From Echinostoma caproni (taxonomy: Eukaryota > Platyhelminthes > Trematoda > Plagiorchiida > Echinostomatidae), in assembly GCA_900618425.1 (NCBI GenBank), contig UZAN01043809.1:24406-39382 (forward strand): a stretch of 14,977 bases of DNA, in the 5' to 3' direction. The notes beneath the pieces are model-generated. The model made no database searches. It worked only from the letters and a program-made list of their open reading frames with translations, and was not told the DNA's origin. The first letter of the stretch is position 1. The number at the start of each line of letters is the position of its first letter. The position numbers and the translations under genes are program-made. Below, one piece after another: positions 1-8,319 of the stretch.

Positions 1-719
1 TGCACGCTGCACCACATGTTACTTGGTGAAGTTTTCAACGATGTGCTCGTATGGTCAAACTACACATCTCGTACAGCTTCAGTATTTCCGTATAACACGA
101 GTCCTCCTTTGAGTAAAACTCTAAAACGGAACGCAAATGATACATTGTTTCGCATTCAAAAGCTCTGAAATAAACGAAAAGATTAAGTGCTTACCGTTTG
201 TTATCTTCATTTAAAGCGAAGCATGTTCTTTAGTTGTTAATACGTCAACAGACTGAGGATAATGAAAACTGTACCGAAGCACTCCCCTCTTAAGTACCTT
301 ATCCCATCAAGCTATGGAAAAAAACCATAATACCTGAACCTCAACCGTCGGGATTGTGTCAAATCTTGCAGCCGTAATAAACTGTAGAATAGAACTCGCA
401 AACTGTCAAAGTAAAACGAGTGTGATCCACTGATTGGTTACAGCAATCGGGTAACTCAACGCTGAGGTTGTGTATTGACCAGACCAAATACAACATATGG
501 TGCCGTCGCAGCTATGGGCTCTCGACAGTGGGTTGTTAATCCGCTGGAAGCCTCTCATCCAACAAAGGACCGTAATTGAGCCTAATGGCATGTTCATCCG
601 TCTCCCGTATCTATATATATGAATGTCAGACAAAGATTGCTTGGCATATCTTCAATGGGCTTCTATCACACTGCTTGACGTCAATCGTTACTGAGTAACT
701 GAGTGTTCAAGTTGCTTTT
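1..719. other. No recognisable gene or element
   Basis: This stretch is AT-rich and has no long open frame on either strand. The one notable minus-strand frame (406-633, 75 codons) has no motif I recognise. In the frame used by the downstream element there is a TAA at 696-698, so the LINE protein cannot simply be extended leftwards. The flank may be host intergenic or intronic DNA or an unrecognised older repeat. Confidence 0.5.
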
Positions 720-1310
720 ATCTTTGGCGCAGACTTGAGTTGCTTCACAAACTGTTCCCGGGCATCATCCATTGCGGTAAAGCAGGTTGGACTGCTCAAA
801 TGTGTTTTTGGATCGTTTGAGCCGGCTTTGTTTCCACATCTGTTAGTCACGTATATTCGTCCATATACTGAGTACTCAATTCAAGCCTGGAACCCATGGT
901 TGCAGCGAGATCTGAAGGCACTCGAACATTCACAGAGAATGGCTACCAAAATGGTCAAAGGTTTGCATTCCGAGACCTACGGAGAAAGATTACAGCTCCT
1001 GGGGCTATACTCATTCCAATATCGTCGAATCAGAGGCGATATGATTTTACTCTATCGGATTTTCCAACAACCCAACCACCCCTGAAGATCTTTGTTGGTT
1101 TTATCGCACAACGTTCATCTCAGAGGGCATCCGCTGAAGTTGGTACACCAAAAGAGCCGTCTCGACTGCAGACGTCACTCGTTTGCAGTCAGAGTGTGCA
1201 ACACATGGAACTCTCTACCAGCTCACGTGGTCTTTGCCCCAACATTAGTATCTTTCAAGCGTCAGCTTGATGCCCTGGCAAACGTTACATTTCAACACCC
1301 AACTACATAA
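720..1310 (+). pseudogene. CR1-like RT polyprotein, C-terminal remnant
   Basis: This is the C-terminal tail of a LINE reverse transcriptase, downstream of the catalytic palm. A single frame runs from about 720 to the TAA at 1308-1310 with one in-frame TGA at 1083-1085. Conserved stretches in order are the VGLLK block near 785-810, the TYIRPYTEYSIQAW block near 850-890, the W-L-Q-R-D-L-K-A-L-E block near 895-925, the RLQLLGLYSFQYRRIRGDM block near 985-1040, and after the stop the LRGHPLKL, RRHSF and NTWNSLP blocks. The polymerase, fingers and endonuclease are absent. There is no credible start codon, as expected for a truncated copy. It cannot encode an active enzyme. With one stop in nearly 200 codons it looks younger than copy B. 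Confidence 0.82.
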
Positions 1311-1453
1311 CATATTCTCCTGTGCTCGTCAAAACATTACTTTACTACTTTACTTTCATGGATTAACTGTGATATTGTGAATCGTCATCCGAACCAAAGT
1401 GTAAACACCCTATGGGATTTGTAAAAGCGAAGTTTTTGTAAGTTATATCCCAT

Positions 1454-1478
1454 AATAAAAATTTGAATTTGAATTTGA
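1454..1478 (+). repeat. LINE 3' terminus: AATAAA plus (ATTTGA)3
   Basis: AATAAA at 1454-1459 is followed by ATTTGA repeated three times at 1461-1478. In CR1-type LINEs the 3' end is normally a short microsatellite-like repeat used for target-primed reverse transcription rather than a long poly(A). The minus-strand copy B ends with the same AATAAA context but its repeat has decayed. Confidence 0.75.
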
Positions 1479-1826
1479 CAATGCGCCCGTTCATCGGAGA
1501 GCTTCGGATGCTCCGTAACATGCTATCCACCACATTCGATTTCTTCCACCACACAGTACCATTTTTAACTTGTTAAAAGAGTTTTTCGCTAAGGTTAAAA
1601 AGGTAAGCGTATTTAATTCTTTAATTCGCTTGTTAATTAGCACATAAAAAACTGGTTCACTGAAAAAGGCGATAAAATACGATGCATACGATCTCCACAT
1701 CATATCATTTCTTAAACGATCTTTGTAACAATTAACATGTGTGGAAAATAAAATGTTTCAAAATTCGTTGACCACAGACTATTTTGATACTTTTTGTCTG
1801 ACTCGCCTACAGCTTTATGACTAAAG
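1479..1826. other. Spacer between two tail-to-tail LINE copies
   Basis: About 350 bp of AT-rich DNA separate the 3' ends of copy A (+) and copy B (-). I find no coding motif or RNA structure here. It may be the original genomic sequence into which both elements inserted, or a piece of an older repeat. Confidence 0.5.
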
Positions 1827-1957
1827 TCAAAATTTTATTATGGGAAATACTCACAAGGGCTGCTTTTCTTGTCAAATAGAGTGCAGAACAAAATGGATCG
1901 ATTTACTGCTCATAAAAAGATGAGGAATATCACAAATTATCCTTGTTTCGTGAATTG

Positions 1958-3440
1958 CTACGGGTATTGAAATTTAAGACTTGTCAAATTTTCATCCAGT
2001 TTGTGATTGGGAGAATCAGTTGCGGGTATAGAAACAACATGGAGTGGTAGAGAATTCCAAATAGTAGACACTCTGAAGTCAAATGAATGACACCGGCATA
2101 CTGGTCAACATTTTTGGAGCACTAATTTGAATCATTGCCCCTTCAGGTAAGTGTTTAACGACAAGGCGAACAATCAACGACATGGGTGATTAGGGTTCCG
2201 CATTATATAATACACCAAAATCAAGTCCTTTCGAATTCGGTGATACTGTGTGGACCACAGCCTCAATGAATCCAGTCTATCCACATAAGTCTTGGAATGT
2301 AGTCGCTTGACGATTTCGGTGATCATTCTTTGTGGACGTTCCAGAATCATACGGTCGCGTTGCAGTCATGGATAAGATGCTTGAATGACATACTCTATGT
2401 GGGATCGGATTTACGCTGATAAAAACCGCGGAAACAGCATAGGTTTAAATTTGCTAAATACCCCCTTCAGCAAACCAACATGTCTTGCAGGGGTGTATGA
2501 GGCCTGGGGCAGTTTATTGAACAACTTAGGTCGTCTCGATCAATGACAACGAGATAATTCTTATTCGAGACATACGGAAGTTGTTGGTCTCCTAAGACAT
2601 ACGGAAAACGATTTTTTTGGCGAAGGGATACCACCGTGCATTTTGATGCATCCGACGTGGTTTTCGATCGACTATTGATAAACAGCTTTAGGCATTCTCT
2701 GAAGTGCTAGCGAGCCTTAGGGTTTTGTCCCTGTCTTCCATATTTTTGCATCGTCCGCAAACATTAACGTTTCTGGCCCCGGAATGCTCGTAAGGCCGTT
2801 TATAAAAAACAGAAAAAGTTGAGGACCAGCACGGATTCCTGTGAAACTCCTCGGGATGCGCTGATAGGATCTGAAAGTGACCCAGAAATCCCATTTGCCA
2901 TGGCGCGTTGTCGAAGGAATTATTCGATCTAACCCAGTGCAATCTCCGAATTCCATAATTGTGTAATTTTATCAACAGTATTTTGTACTTCACTCGAACG
3001 AATGCTTTGGAGAAGTCGAGGTACGATACATCCACTGCATCACTGCGATCAGTTACTTTTGTCCACTCTTCTCGGGCCAGAAGCAGGTTGGTGGTACACT
3101 ATCGCCGGCGACGAAACCCAAAAAATTCCAGGTGATTCATCTTATTGTCTGAAACAATGGATTTCATGACTTTGGATAATACGGAGAGGAGAGTAATGGG
3201 GCGGTAGTGAGCTGGGTTACTACAAAAGGCACCCTTCTATAATGGAGAAATTATTCCTTGTTCCATGTTTGTGGGAGCGCAATTCTGTCGAACGTTCGTT
3301 GGAATAGTTCACTATGTTACTTGCTAGGTTCATACGGGTTTGAGGATGAATATTATCTATCACCGGAGATAAATTCTTTTTTAGATACTGAAGTTTCGAT
3401 GCTATGGTTTCAGGTGAAAAATCATTTGCGGTGAGCGTTG
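1958..3440 (-). pseudogene. CR1-like reverse transcriptase, inactivated
   Basis: This frame encoded the LINE RT that copies element RNA at a nicked chromosomal target. In order on the minus strand: LTANDFSPETIASKL (about 3395-3435), an L-P-Q-T-W block near 3265, SNPAHYRPITLLSVLSKVM (about 3165-3222), FFGFRRRR then a TAG at 3099-3101 then CTTNLLLAREEW, VDVSYLDFSKAF (about 3000-3035, usual palm motif A), and FADD at 2750-2761 (catalytic motif C). The C-terminal blocks VGLLK, H-I-E-Y-V-I-Q-A and RCHSFDFRVSTIWNSLP follow. The family usually has about ten more residues before GFR, so a small deletion is likely there. Frame changes occur around 3250, between motif A and FADD, after FADD and near 2170. 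The FADD residues survive but the frame is destroyed. Confidence 0.85.
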
Positions 3441-3445
3441 GGTAT
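3441..3445. repeat. Candidate target-site duplication, left copy (GGTAT)
   Basis: GGTAT here matches GGTAT at 5974-5978. The two copies flank the inserted LINE C exactly at the points where CR1-like protein sequence stops and resumes. Five bases is short, and the left copy partly resembles the adjoining TATTG tail unit, so this is suggestive rather than proof. Confidence 0.55.
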
Positions 3446-3463
3446 TGTATTGTATTGTAATAA
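3446..3463 (-). repeat. LINE C 3' tail, TACAA pentanucleotide repeat
   Basis: On the minus strand the element ends TTACAATACAATACAATAC, about three TACAA units directly abutting CR1-like sequence. A short simple-repeat tail at the 3' boundary is expected for LINE insertion by target-primed reverse transcription, and it marks this end as the true 3' terminus. Confidence 0.7.
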
Positions 3464-3489
3464 CTTCTACAAGCATGAATCCAAACATT

Positions 3490-5121
3490 TCAGTTAAAAA
3501 AATATACAGTTTGGAGCAAGGGAGAAAATGAAAATAACAGTGAAGAAAGTGATTTAAGTTCCAAAACTGTTAACAAATTTTGTGAAAACCTGTTCATTGT
3601 TAACAAGAATGCGGGTACTGTGGAGTTACGATAAATATTTATTCTAGAGGGAACACAACGATATTGTGATTTAGTTGAGGGATGGGAACAACAGGAGGTT
3701 AGGTCAGCGTGTAGCAAATGTGTGGAATCGATGAGAATCTGATGCGCAAACTTTTCACATGCATTCCAATGACGTTCGCATAGATTAGTTATCAACTCCT
3801 TTAGTGGGATTGAAGAAACTCGGCTAATGATGGTCAATCCACGTCGAAGCAAATTAAAATCTTTCTTAAGGAGGTTGGGAAAAATAACAGGTGAACAATA
3901 AAGTAAAACAGGGAAAACACACTGGTACACAAAGTTGGTAATAATTGATTGTGGAATACGAAACTGACGAAGTTTAGGGATATGAAAAGAACGTCCTCGA
4001 AGCTTACTGACGATGTGTTAAATGTGAGAGGTCCAGTGAAGATTAGCATCATTAAAAACGTTCAGGTATTTAATACAGTTTATCCGGGATACTGGTTCGG
4101 AGCCAGTCGATACCGGTTCAGATGGAAAAGAAGAGCGTGATAGTGTAAAGAGACATTGGAAACCTTTGGAGAGATAAAGAGATAGGCCCGATGTGGTGGA
4201 AAACTGTTGGACGTTATCCAAGTTGTCAGAAAATTGTGAAAGACCAGAGGAGTCAGAGATGGACTGACACAAGACCACATCGTCAGCATACTTGAAGAGA
4301 GGAGCGCAAGCATACAAGTCACTAATATACGTAGAAAATAAGTATGGGGAAAGAACTGCACCTTGGGGTACTCCAGAGCTGTTCAACAACGGTTTGGATT
4401 TCTTTCGACCTAACCTGATACACTGAGTTCTCCCGGAGAAGTAATTAGAAAGCCAAGCTAATAAATGTCTAGAACAACCAAAGGTCTCTAGTTTATGAAG
4501 AAGAAGAAGAAGGGAACGGGGAATAGAATCAAAAGCAGATTAGAAGTCCAGAAACACACAACGGACAGATTTCGCAGAATCATTCAAGGATTTGGTAATT
4601 TTATGTAAAAGAGAGGAAACTGCATCCAGCGTGCCTCTGTTTGGTTTATAAGTAAATTGAAGAGGATCATATGGGACATCAATAGAGGAGTGAATGCACT
4701 TAAGAACAACACGTTCTGCTAACTTAAGTCCAACAGAGGTTAAAGCAATAGAACGAAAGCGTTTGGTTAGAACGTTTGAAGCAGAGGATTTTGGAATGGG
4801 AACAATTGTTACTGGTTTCCAACAGTCTGGTATAGAGCAGGTTTTCAAGGAATTGTTCAAAAATGATGTAAATCTTTCACTGAGAGAATAGGCCGCATAT
4901 CTCAGAAGGGAAGATGAAAGACCATCGGCACCAGCAATGCACGTGGTTTTCACGGTACACAAAAGCTCAAGAGTTTCTTCTTTCGAAACTGCCTTTACTT
5001 GAACGACATCGTCTAGAACAAATGGCGTGATTGCATTGCTTGATGGGTGGATAAATGCTGCATTAACACTGTCCAAATCCGTTGTACAATCTGACATTTT
5101 GGATTTGGTCCCAAGCAGCAA
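3490..5121 (-). pseudogene. LINE C reverse transcriptase, nearly intact frame
   Basis: One minus-strand frame covers the RT, interrupted only by TAA codons at 4540-4542 and 4018-4020, and ends with a stop at 3490-3492. Order: ETLELLCTVKTTCIAGADGLS (about 4905-4985), SIPDCWKPVTIVPIPKSSAS (about 4780-4840), a KRFRSIALTSVGLKLAERVV block, QFTYKPNRGTLDAV, VRCVFLDF (motif A, then the TAA), SSGVPQGAVLSPYLF (motif B, about 4335-4380), FKYADDVVL with YADD at 4279-4290 (motif C), and after the second stop a C-terminal domain with LLYCSPVIFP and CERHWNACEKFA. The catalytic aspartates of motifs A and C are visible. The copy is dead because of the two stops and upstream damage, but it is clearly the youngest coding sequence in the window. 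Confidence 0.85.
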
Positions 5122-5973
5122 TTTGATACCTTACCGAATTCGCTTACTGTTGTTACATAGCAGAAGCTGGGAGGCGTACGAGGCAAAGAGGCGTTTGATT
5201 TCAGCTTTATTCAAGTCGGTGTAATGCGTGACAGTCGCTGAGTCTCTAGATTTGTACGATCGTTCCTTCTATCTTCTGAATGATTTCAACTGTGAAGATG
5301 CTATTCTGCAGTTACAAACAAGTAGAGTTTCAAATGGGCATCATAGATCAAACGTGTGGTTAAGTGTTTCAGTGAATAAGTTGACTGCATTGCGTGAAGA
5401 GAGATAAGAAGAAAACCATGAAGAAACGACACTGATGGAACGCTTAAGAAGAAGGGTGTTTCTTGGGGAGAAGTTGCGAAGACGAATGGTGATTTGGTTG
5501 GTTCTTGTGAGTGTATTGTGAATGGGATGGGAGTGGACTGTGGGTCTTATGAGAATCAGTGCATGATCACTAGTGGAAATAGGTGCGGTGAGTTTTAGGA
5601 CAAAATGTTCAGGGTGATTAGTAATAACCTTGTCTAAAAATGAATCACCTCTTGTGGGGGACAAGCAAATATCAGTTAAGCCAAAAGAAATTATGGGATA
5701 GGTGGATGCATGATTAAAGTCATCAACAATGATGTGAAGACTGTCGTCTATCAGGGGAACGAAAGACGGAATAAATGCATCAAGGAAAGATGAAATGTGA
5801 GACTGGGTACAAAAGAGGGCTATGTATAAGTTGGTAATGATTGTACTTCTGTATCGCGAAAATCTAGGGAAACATTGAGCAGCTAAGCAGTCGATGCCAT
5901 CGGCGGAATAATCAAAAGAATTTCAGACTTGCCGCTCTAGGTCGAGTTGATGTACGTGATCACTCCACCTCCT
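5122..5973 (-). pseudogene. LINE C APE endonuclease, 5'-truncated
   Basis: This is the endonuclease that nicks target DNA to prime reverse transcription. On the minus strand it begins at GGGVITYINS (near 5944-5973), passes a stop and a 1-nt frame change near 5925, and continues DYSADGIDCLAAQCFPRFS, SSFLDAFIPSF and IIVDDFNHA. In the last, the usual G-D-F-N reads D-D-F-N (about 5705-5731). It ends with SDHALI, whose SDH lies at 5563-5571 and matches the C-terminal catalytic motif of APE endonucleases. The linker to the RT carries three in-frame stops: TGA at 5341-5343, a TAG near 5272 and a TAA near 5132. Apart from the change near 5925 it is in the same frame as the RT. The N-terminal half of the endonuclease is missing. 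Confidence 0.8.
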
Positions 5974-5978
5974 GGTAT
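5974..5978. repeat. Candidate target-site duplication, right copy (GGTAT)
   Basis: This matches GGTAT at 3441-3445 and sits exactly where the CR1-like minus-strand protein (FMLLEGIP) gives way to the LINE C endonuclease (GGGVITYI). Confidence 0.55.
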
Positions 5979-6632
5979 ACCCTCAAGTAACATAAACAGT
6001 CGTGGTCCTGTGTTGGCAGGTGCGGTGAACACTTGAGCGTATTGGCTTTCTAACATTTCATCTGCCTCCTTTGTTGTGACTGAAACACGTTCTGTCAATC
6101 TTATCGCTGAGACGCCAGACTTGACTTTTCTTGTGGCATTTATGTGTTTGTGCAACAGCTTAGGATTGAATATATACTTGCGCATCAGCATCCGTTGGTA
6201 CATTAACTTATATTCTCGTGCCAAATTGAAGCAGTGGTTTCAAAGTAGACAGTATATATACCATGTGTTGTTGCAAGAACATCGTTTACAAGCTCTCCAT
6301 ATGGTATTCATCTGCGAAATCCACTCCCGTGTTCGACCGCGAATCACTGATTTTTGGCCAGTTGGGTAGATAAGGTGTTTAATTTTGGTCCTTCCTTCAA
6401 CATTTTCGTGAGGTGATTCGGTAATTCCTAACAGGATACCAAGGGATCACACTGTTCGTTGGAGAAATTCAATTGAAATTCTGTCACCAAAATCGTAATT
6501 TTGATGTGGTTAACAAACGTACAGGAGTTAACCGTTAAAATTTGCGGTACGGATGCATAGAAAAGGTAGTCAAACGTCAACACAGCATGATCACTATGAC
6601 CTGATGGAGTTGTAGTGAAAATTGTAGAAATC
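5974..6632 (-). mobile_element. CR1-like LINE copy B, 5' half
   Basis: This is the upstream half of the CR1-like element interrupted by LINE C. On the minus strand it starts abruptly beside a minisatellite at 6633 within the endonuclease C terminus, and runs to FMLLEGIP at the insertion point. The next expected block, LTANDFSPET, is found across the insertion at about 3395-3437 on the same strand. Orientation, order and lack of overlap support one original copy of about 2.3 kb without the insert. Confidence 0.8.
5974..6632 (-). pseudogene. CR1-like endonuclease C terminus and linker to RT
   Basis: On the minus strand, ISTIFTTTPSGHSDHAVLTF carries the SDH catalytic motif of APE endonucleases at 6587-6595. 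A degenerate linker follows with stops (TAG near 6430, TGA near 6342), then a W-I-S-Q-M-N-T-I-W-R-A-C-K block (about 6290-6330), a TGA, and the basic LAREYKLMYQRM block common before the RT of CR1-like LINEs. After that comes an open frame of 95 codons through EADEMLESQYAQVFTAPAN (about 5995-6060). The final residues of that open frame actually belong to LINE C, so it is a chimera created by the insertion and not a real protein. Confidence 0.78.
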
Positions 6633-6779
6633 GTGCGTCAAGGCTAAAGGTCCACGGATTGTGGCTAAAGTATTGTGGGTTAATGCCAAAGTATTCTGGA
6701 TCGAGGCTAAAGCATGGCGGGTTTTAGCCAGAGGATTGTGGGTCAAGGCCAAAGGATTGTGGGTCGTGGCTAAAGACTG
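6633..6779. repeat. 21-bp minisatellite, seven copies
   Basis: Units begin at 6633, 6654, 6675, 6696, 6717, 6738 and 6759, each exactly 21 bp, with approximate consensus GTGGGTCAAGGCTAAAGGAT followed by T. The GGCTAAAG/GCCAAAG core is best conserved; the units at 6738 and 6759 are closest to consensus. A further degenerate unit may follow at 6780-6800. Divergence between units means the array is not freshly amplified. It directly abuts the truncated end of CR1-like copy B. Confidence 0.85.
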
Positions 6780-7379
6780 CGGATTTTACTTAAAACTTGA
6801 TGGGAATAGGTGTAGATGTACTATGAACAGGTGAGGAGTAGAGGGTTAAATTCATCACCGCTATGGCCTCTCTAGGACAGCGTGGCCATGCAGTACTACT
6901 ATTCTAAGACATTTGTCATGCTTCTGTTGAAAAAATGTCTTGCCAACACCACTTGCAAGATTGCATGATCTGGCTACTTTCATTCACTGGATTTTCGATG
7001 GTGAGAAACGTAATTACACTGTTTTACAGGCTAAATTTTATGTTGATTATTTAAAATGTACTAACTTTGATAACTGAGACTTGGTTTTCAAACCACTATC
7101 ATTCAAAGTTACATGAATAAATGGATTTTCTGAGGGATCTATCCTGGTGGAATTTTAAAGCGGAATAGACGTCATCACTCTGAATGACTATAAATTGTTG
7201 CATGGGGATAACCTAATACACCGATTGGCTAACATATAACTTCATCTCTAGCTCATGTTTATCTCAAGAAAGCACGGAATAGTGGTACTCCATTGGTGGG
7301 GTCCCGACCACCACAAGCGAAGTTAATGAAATTCGTAAAAGTTAGTTAACTCGAGGTTTGGATTCTTCATGCATTAAAA
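6780..7379. other. No recognisable gene or element
   Basis: About 600 bp without a convincing frame on either strand. It may hold degraded upstream sequence of the plus-strand LINE that becomes recognisable near 7380, but I cannot align any specific motif. Confidence 0.45.
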
Positions 7380-8290
7380 GTTTGCGGCCTACTCATCGGT
7401 TACATAATCCTCCGTATCCTGCACTTATCACCATAATATTTTTTACTGAAAGTGTCAGAGTATATCTATTGGCTTTATGGAATAATAAATCTCCAGGCGC
7501 GTATGATGAATACCCACAAATATTCATCCATTTGTCTAATGATATATGAGAATTGCTAGCCGTCCTGTTTCAATTTTCTCCCATAGTCGTGGAGATAAGT
7601 TATTACTTCACCCACTCACAAAGACGAATGTGGTAGTGACCCCGCTATGTACCAATCTATAACCAGGTTCCCAATGATTTGTGCAAAGTGATGAAGTCGA
7701 TTAAGGCAAATTCTTTGATGGAAAAGTATGACGTTTTGTCGCTAACTGAAAATGAGTTCCAGTAAAAGTGATCCCGCTCAACCAACGTGATTCTTATCCG
7801 ATATGAATGAATAGGAATAATCGGGTAAACCTTTAGATACTGTTGCATAAACTGTGCAATTACGACATTCGGGAACTCGAAATGGAGTTAATTGAAGCGT
7901 TTCTCTGACAACAGACCGAGTTTTCCCGTCTTTCTAATTTTCTATCCGGTTTAATCTAAGTCACCCATGGGATTTCGCTTGATCCCCGACTTTTCTTCAC
8001 ACTGATGAGTGGTCTGCCGAATAATCTTGAGCAAAAAGTAAATCTGGGATTCAATCGAGTAACTTAAGGACTAATAGATTTTATGATAATCATTTAACGC
8101 GGTCCTGAAAAGGCCCCTTGAGAGTGTTATTGAATTCGATGCGAAGTCATAACGCTACTGCTCAAGGTTCAATGCATTCAAAAACTACCACACGCCTCAA
8201 GTAAGAACCACCTAGGCATCATTGTTTAAGAAAACATAAGCCCTCGAGCCAGCTAAGAAAGGGCTCTGCCCTCAGCTGTAAAGATTGTTA
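7380..8290 (+). mobile_element. CR1-like LINE copy E, decayed RT fragment
   Basis: This is a heavily mutated CR1-like RT on the plus strand, opposite to its neighbours. Recognisable pieces in order are FFTESVRVYLLALWNNKSPGA (about 7438-7503), SNDI-stop-ELLAVLFQFS, VPNDLCKVMKSIKANSLME (7670-7722), NVILIRYE, an EAFL block near 7900, FLSGL, LMSGLPNNLEQKVNL (8001-8045), and HLGIIV-stop-ENISPRAS (about 8210-8250). There are many stops and frameshifts. It breaks off near 8290, just before Penelope-like sequence begins on the other strand. The wording differs from copies A and B, so it is probably a different CR1-like family. Confidence 0.72.
7380..8290 (+). pseudogene. CR1-like reverse transcriptase remnant
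   Basis: The order of blocks is that of a LINE RT: the N-K-S-P-G-A segment before the fingers, the V-M-K-S-I-K-A-N segment, the fingers-to-palm N-V-I-L-I-R-Y-E segment, the G-L-P-N-N-L segment that normally precedes the Y/F-A-D-D motif, and the L-G-I-I-V segment after the palm. The catalytic FADD itself is not readable after EQKVNL. At least six in-frame stops occur, including TGA near 7551 and TAG/TGA near 7633. No activity is possible. Confidence 0.68.
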
Positions 8291-8319
8291 GTTTATTTTG
8301 ATGTCTTTGGTAGGTTTAC

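Larger units (their letters stand above)
720..1478 (+). mobile_element. CR1-like LINE, 3' fragment (copy A)
   Basis: This is a 5'-truncated non-LTR retrotransposon that keeps only the region after the RT domain, a 3' UTR of about 150 bp and the 3' terminus. The terminus has AATAAA at 1454-1459 followed by three ATTTGA hexamers at 1461-1478; short repeat tails are usual for CR1-type LINEs. The protein part closely parallels the minus-strand copy B at 1958-2480, for example VGLLK, LFP, Q-W-P-L-Q-R-D, ERLQLL and NSLP-HVV. The last bases before the tail, CCCATAATAAAA, are also shared, so the two belong to the same or sister families. The 5' junction near 720 is inferred from where recognisable protein begins. 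Confidence 0.85.
1827..3445 (-). mobile_element. CR1-like LINE copy B, 3' half
   Basis: Read on the minus strand, this is the RT and C-terminal region of a CR1-like LINE. It runs from the segment LTANDFSPETIASKLQ (near 3390-3437) through the fingers, palm and C-terminal domain to a TAG at 1958-1960, then a 3' UTR ending CCCATAATAAAATTTTGA (about 1827-1845). That 3' terminus matches copy A. The protein is broken by several stops and frameshifts, so this is an old copy. Its upstream part lies at 5974-6632, separated by the insertion at 3446-5973. Confidence 0.85.
3446..5973 (-). mobile_element. APE-type LINE with YADD RT (copy C), nested insertion
   Basis: This is a 5'-truncated non-LTR retrotransposon on the minus strand. 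It has an apurinic-type endonuclease followed by an RT and a 3' UTR of about 45 bp ending in TACAA repeats (plus-strand TATTG units, 3443-3460). It starts inside the endonuclease at GGGVITYINS (about 5944-5973). It differs clearly from the CR1-like copies: PQGAVLSP and YADD rather than FADD, and a tail protein with CERHWNACEKFA. It sits inside an older CR1-like copy and has far fewer disruptions than its host element. I would place it in the broad Jockey/CR1 assemblage without naming a family. Confidence 0.85.

Noticed and set aside
896..1270. 124-codon plus frame overlapping LINE copy A
   Set aside because: It is an out-of-frame shadow. The LINE C-terminal blocks (VGLLK, LLGLYSFQYRR, NTWNSLP) are all in the other frame, before and after a single stop.
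1454..1459. AATAAA as a host gene polyadenylation site
   Set aside because: It lies directly before the ATTTGA tail of LINE copy A, and the same context recurs at the end of copy B, so it belongs to the retroelement terminus.
6633..6779. CRISPR-like array from the regular 21-bp units
   Set aside because: The units are contiguous with no spacers, and the surrounding genome is eukaryotic. It is an ordinary minisatellite.
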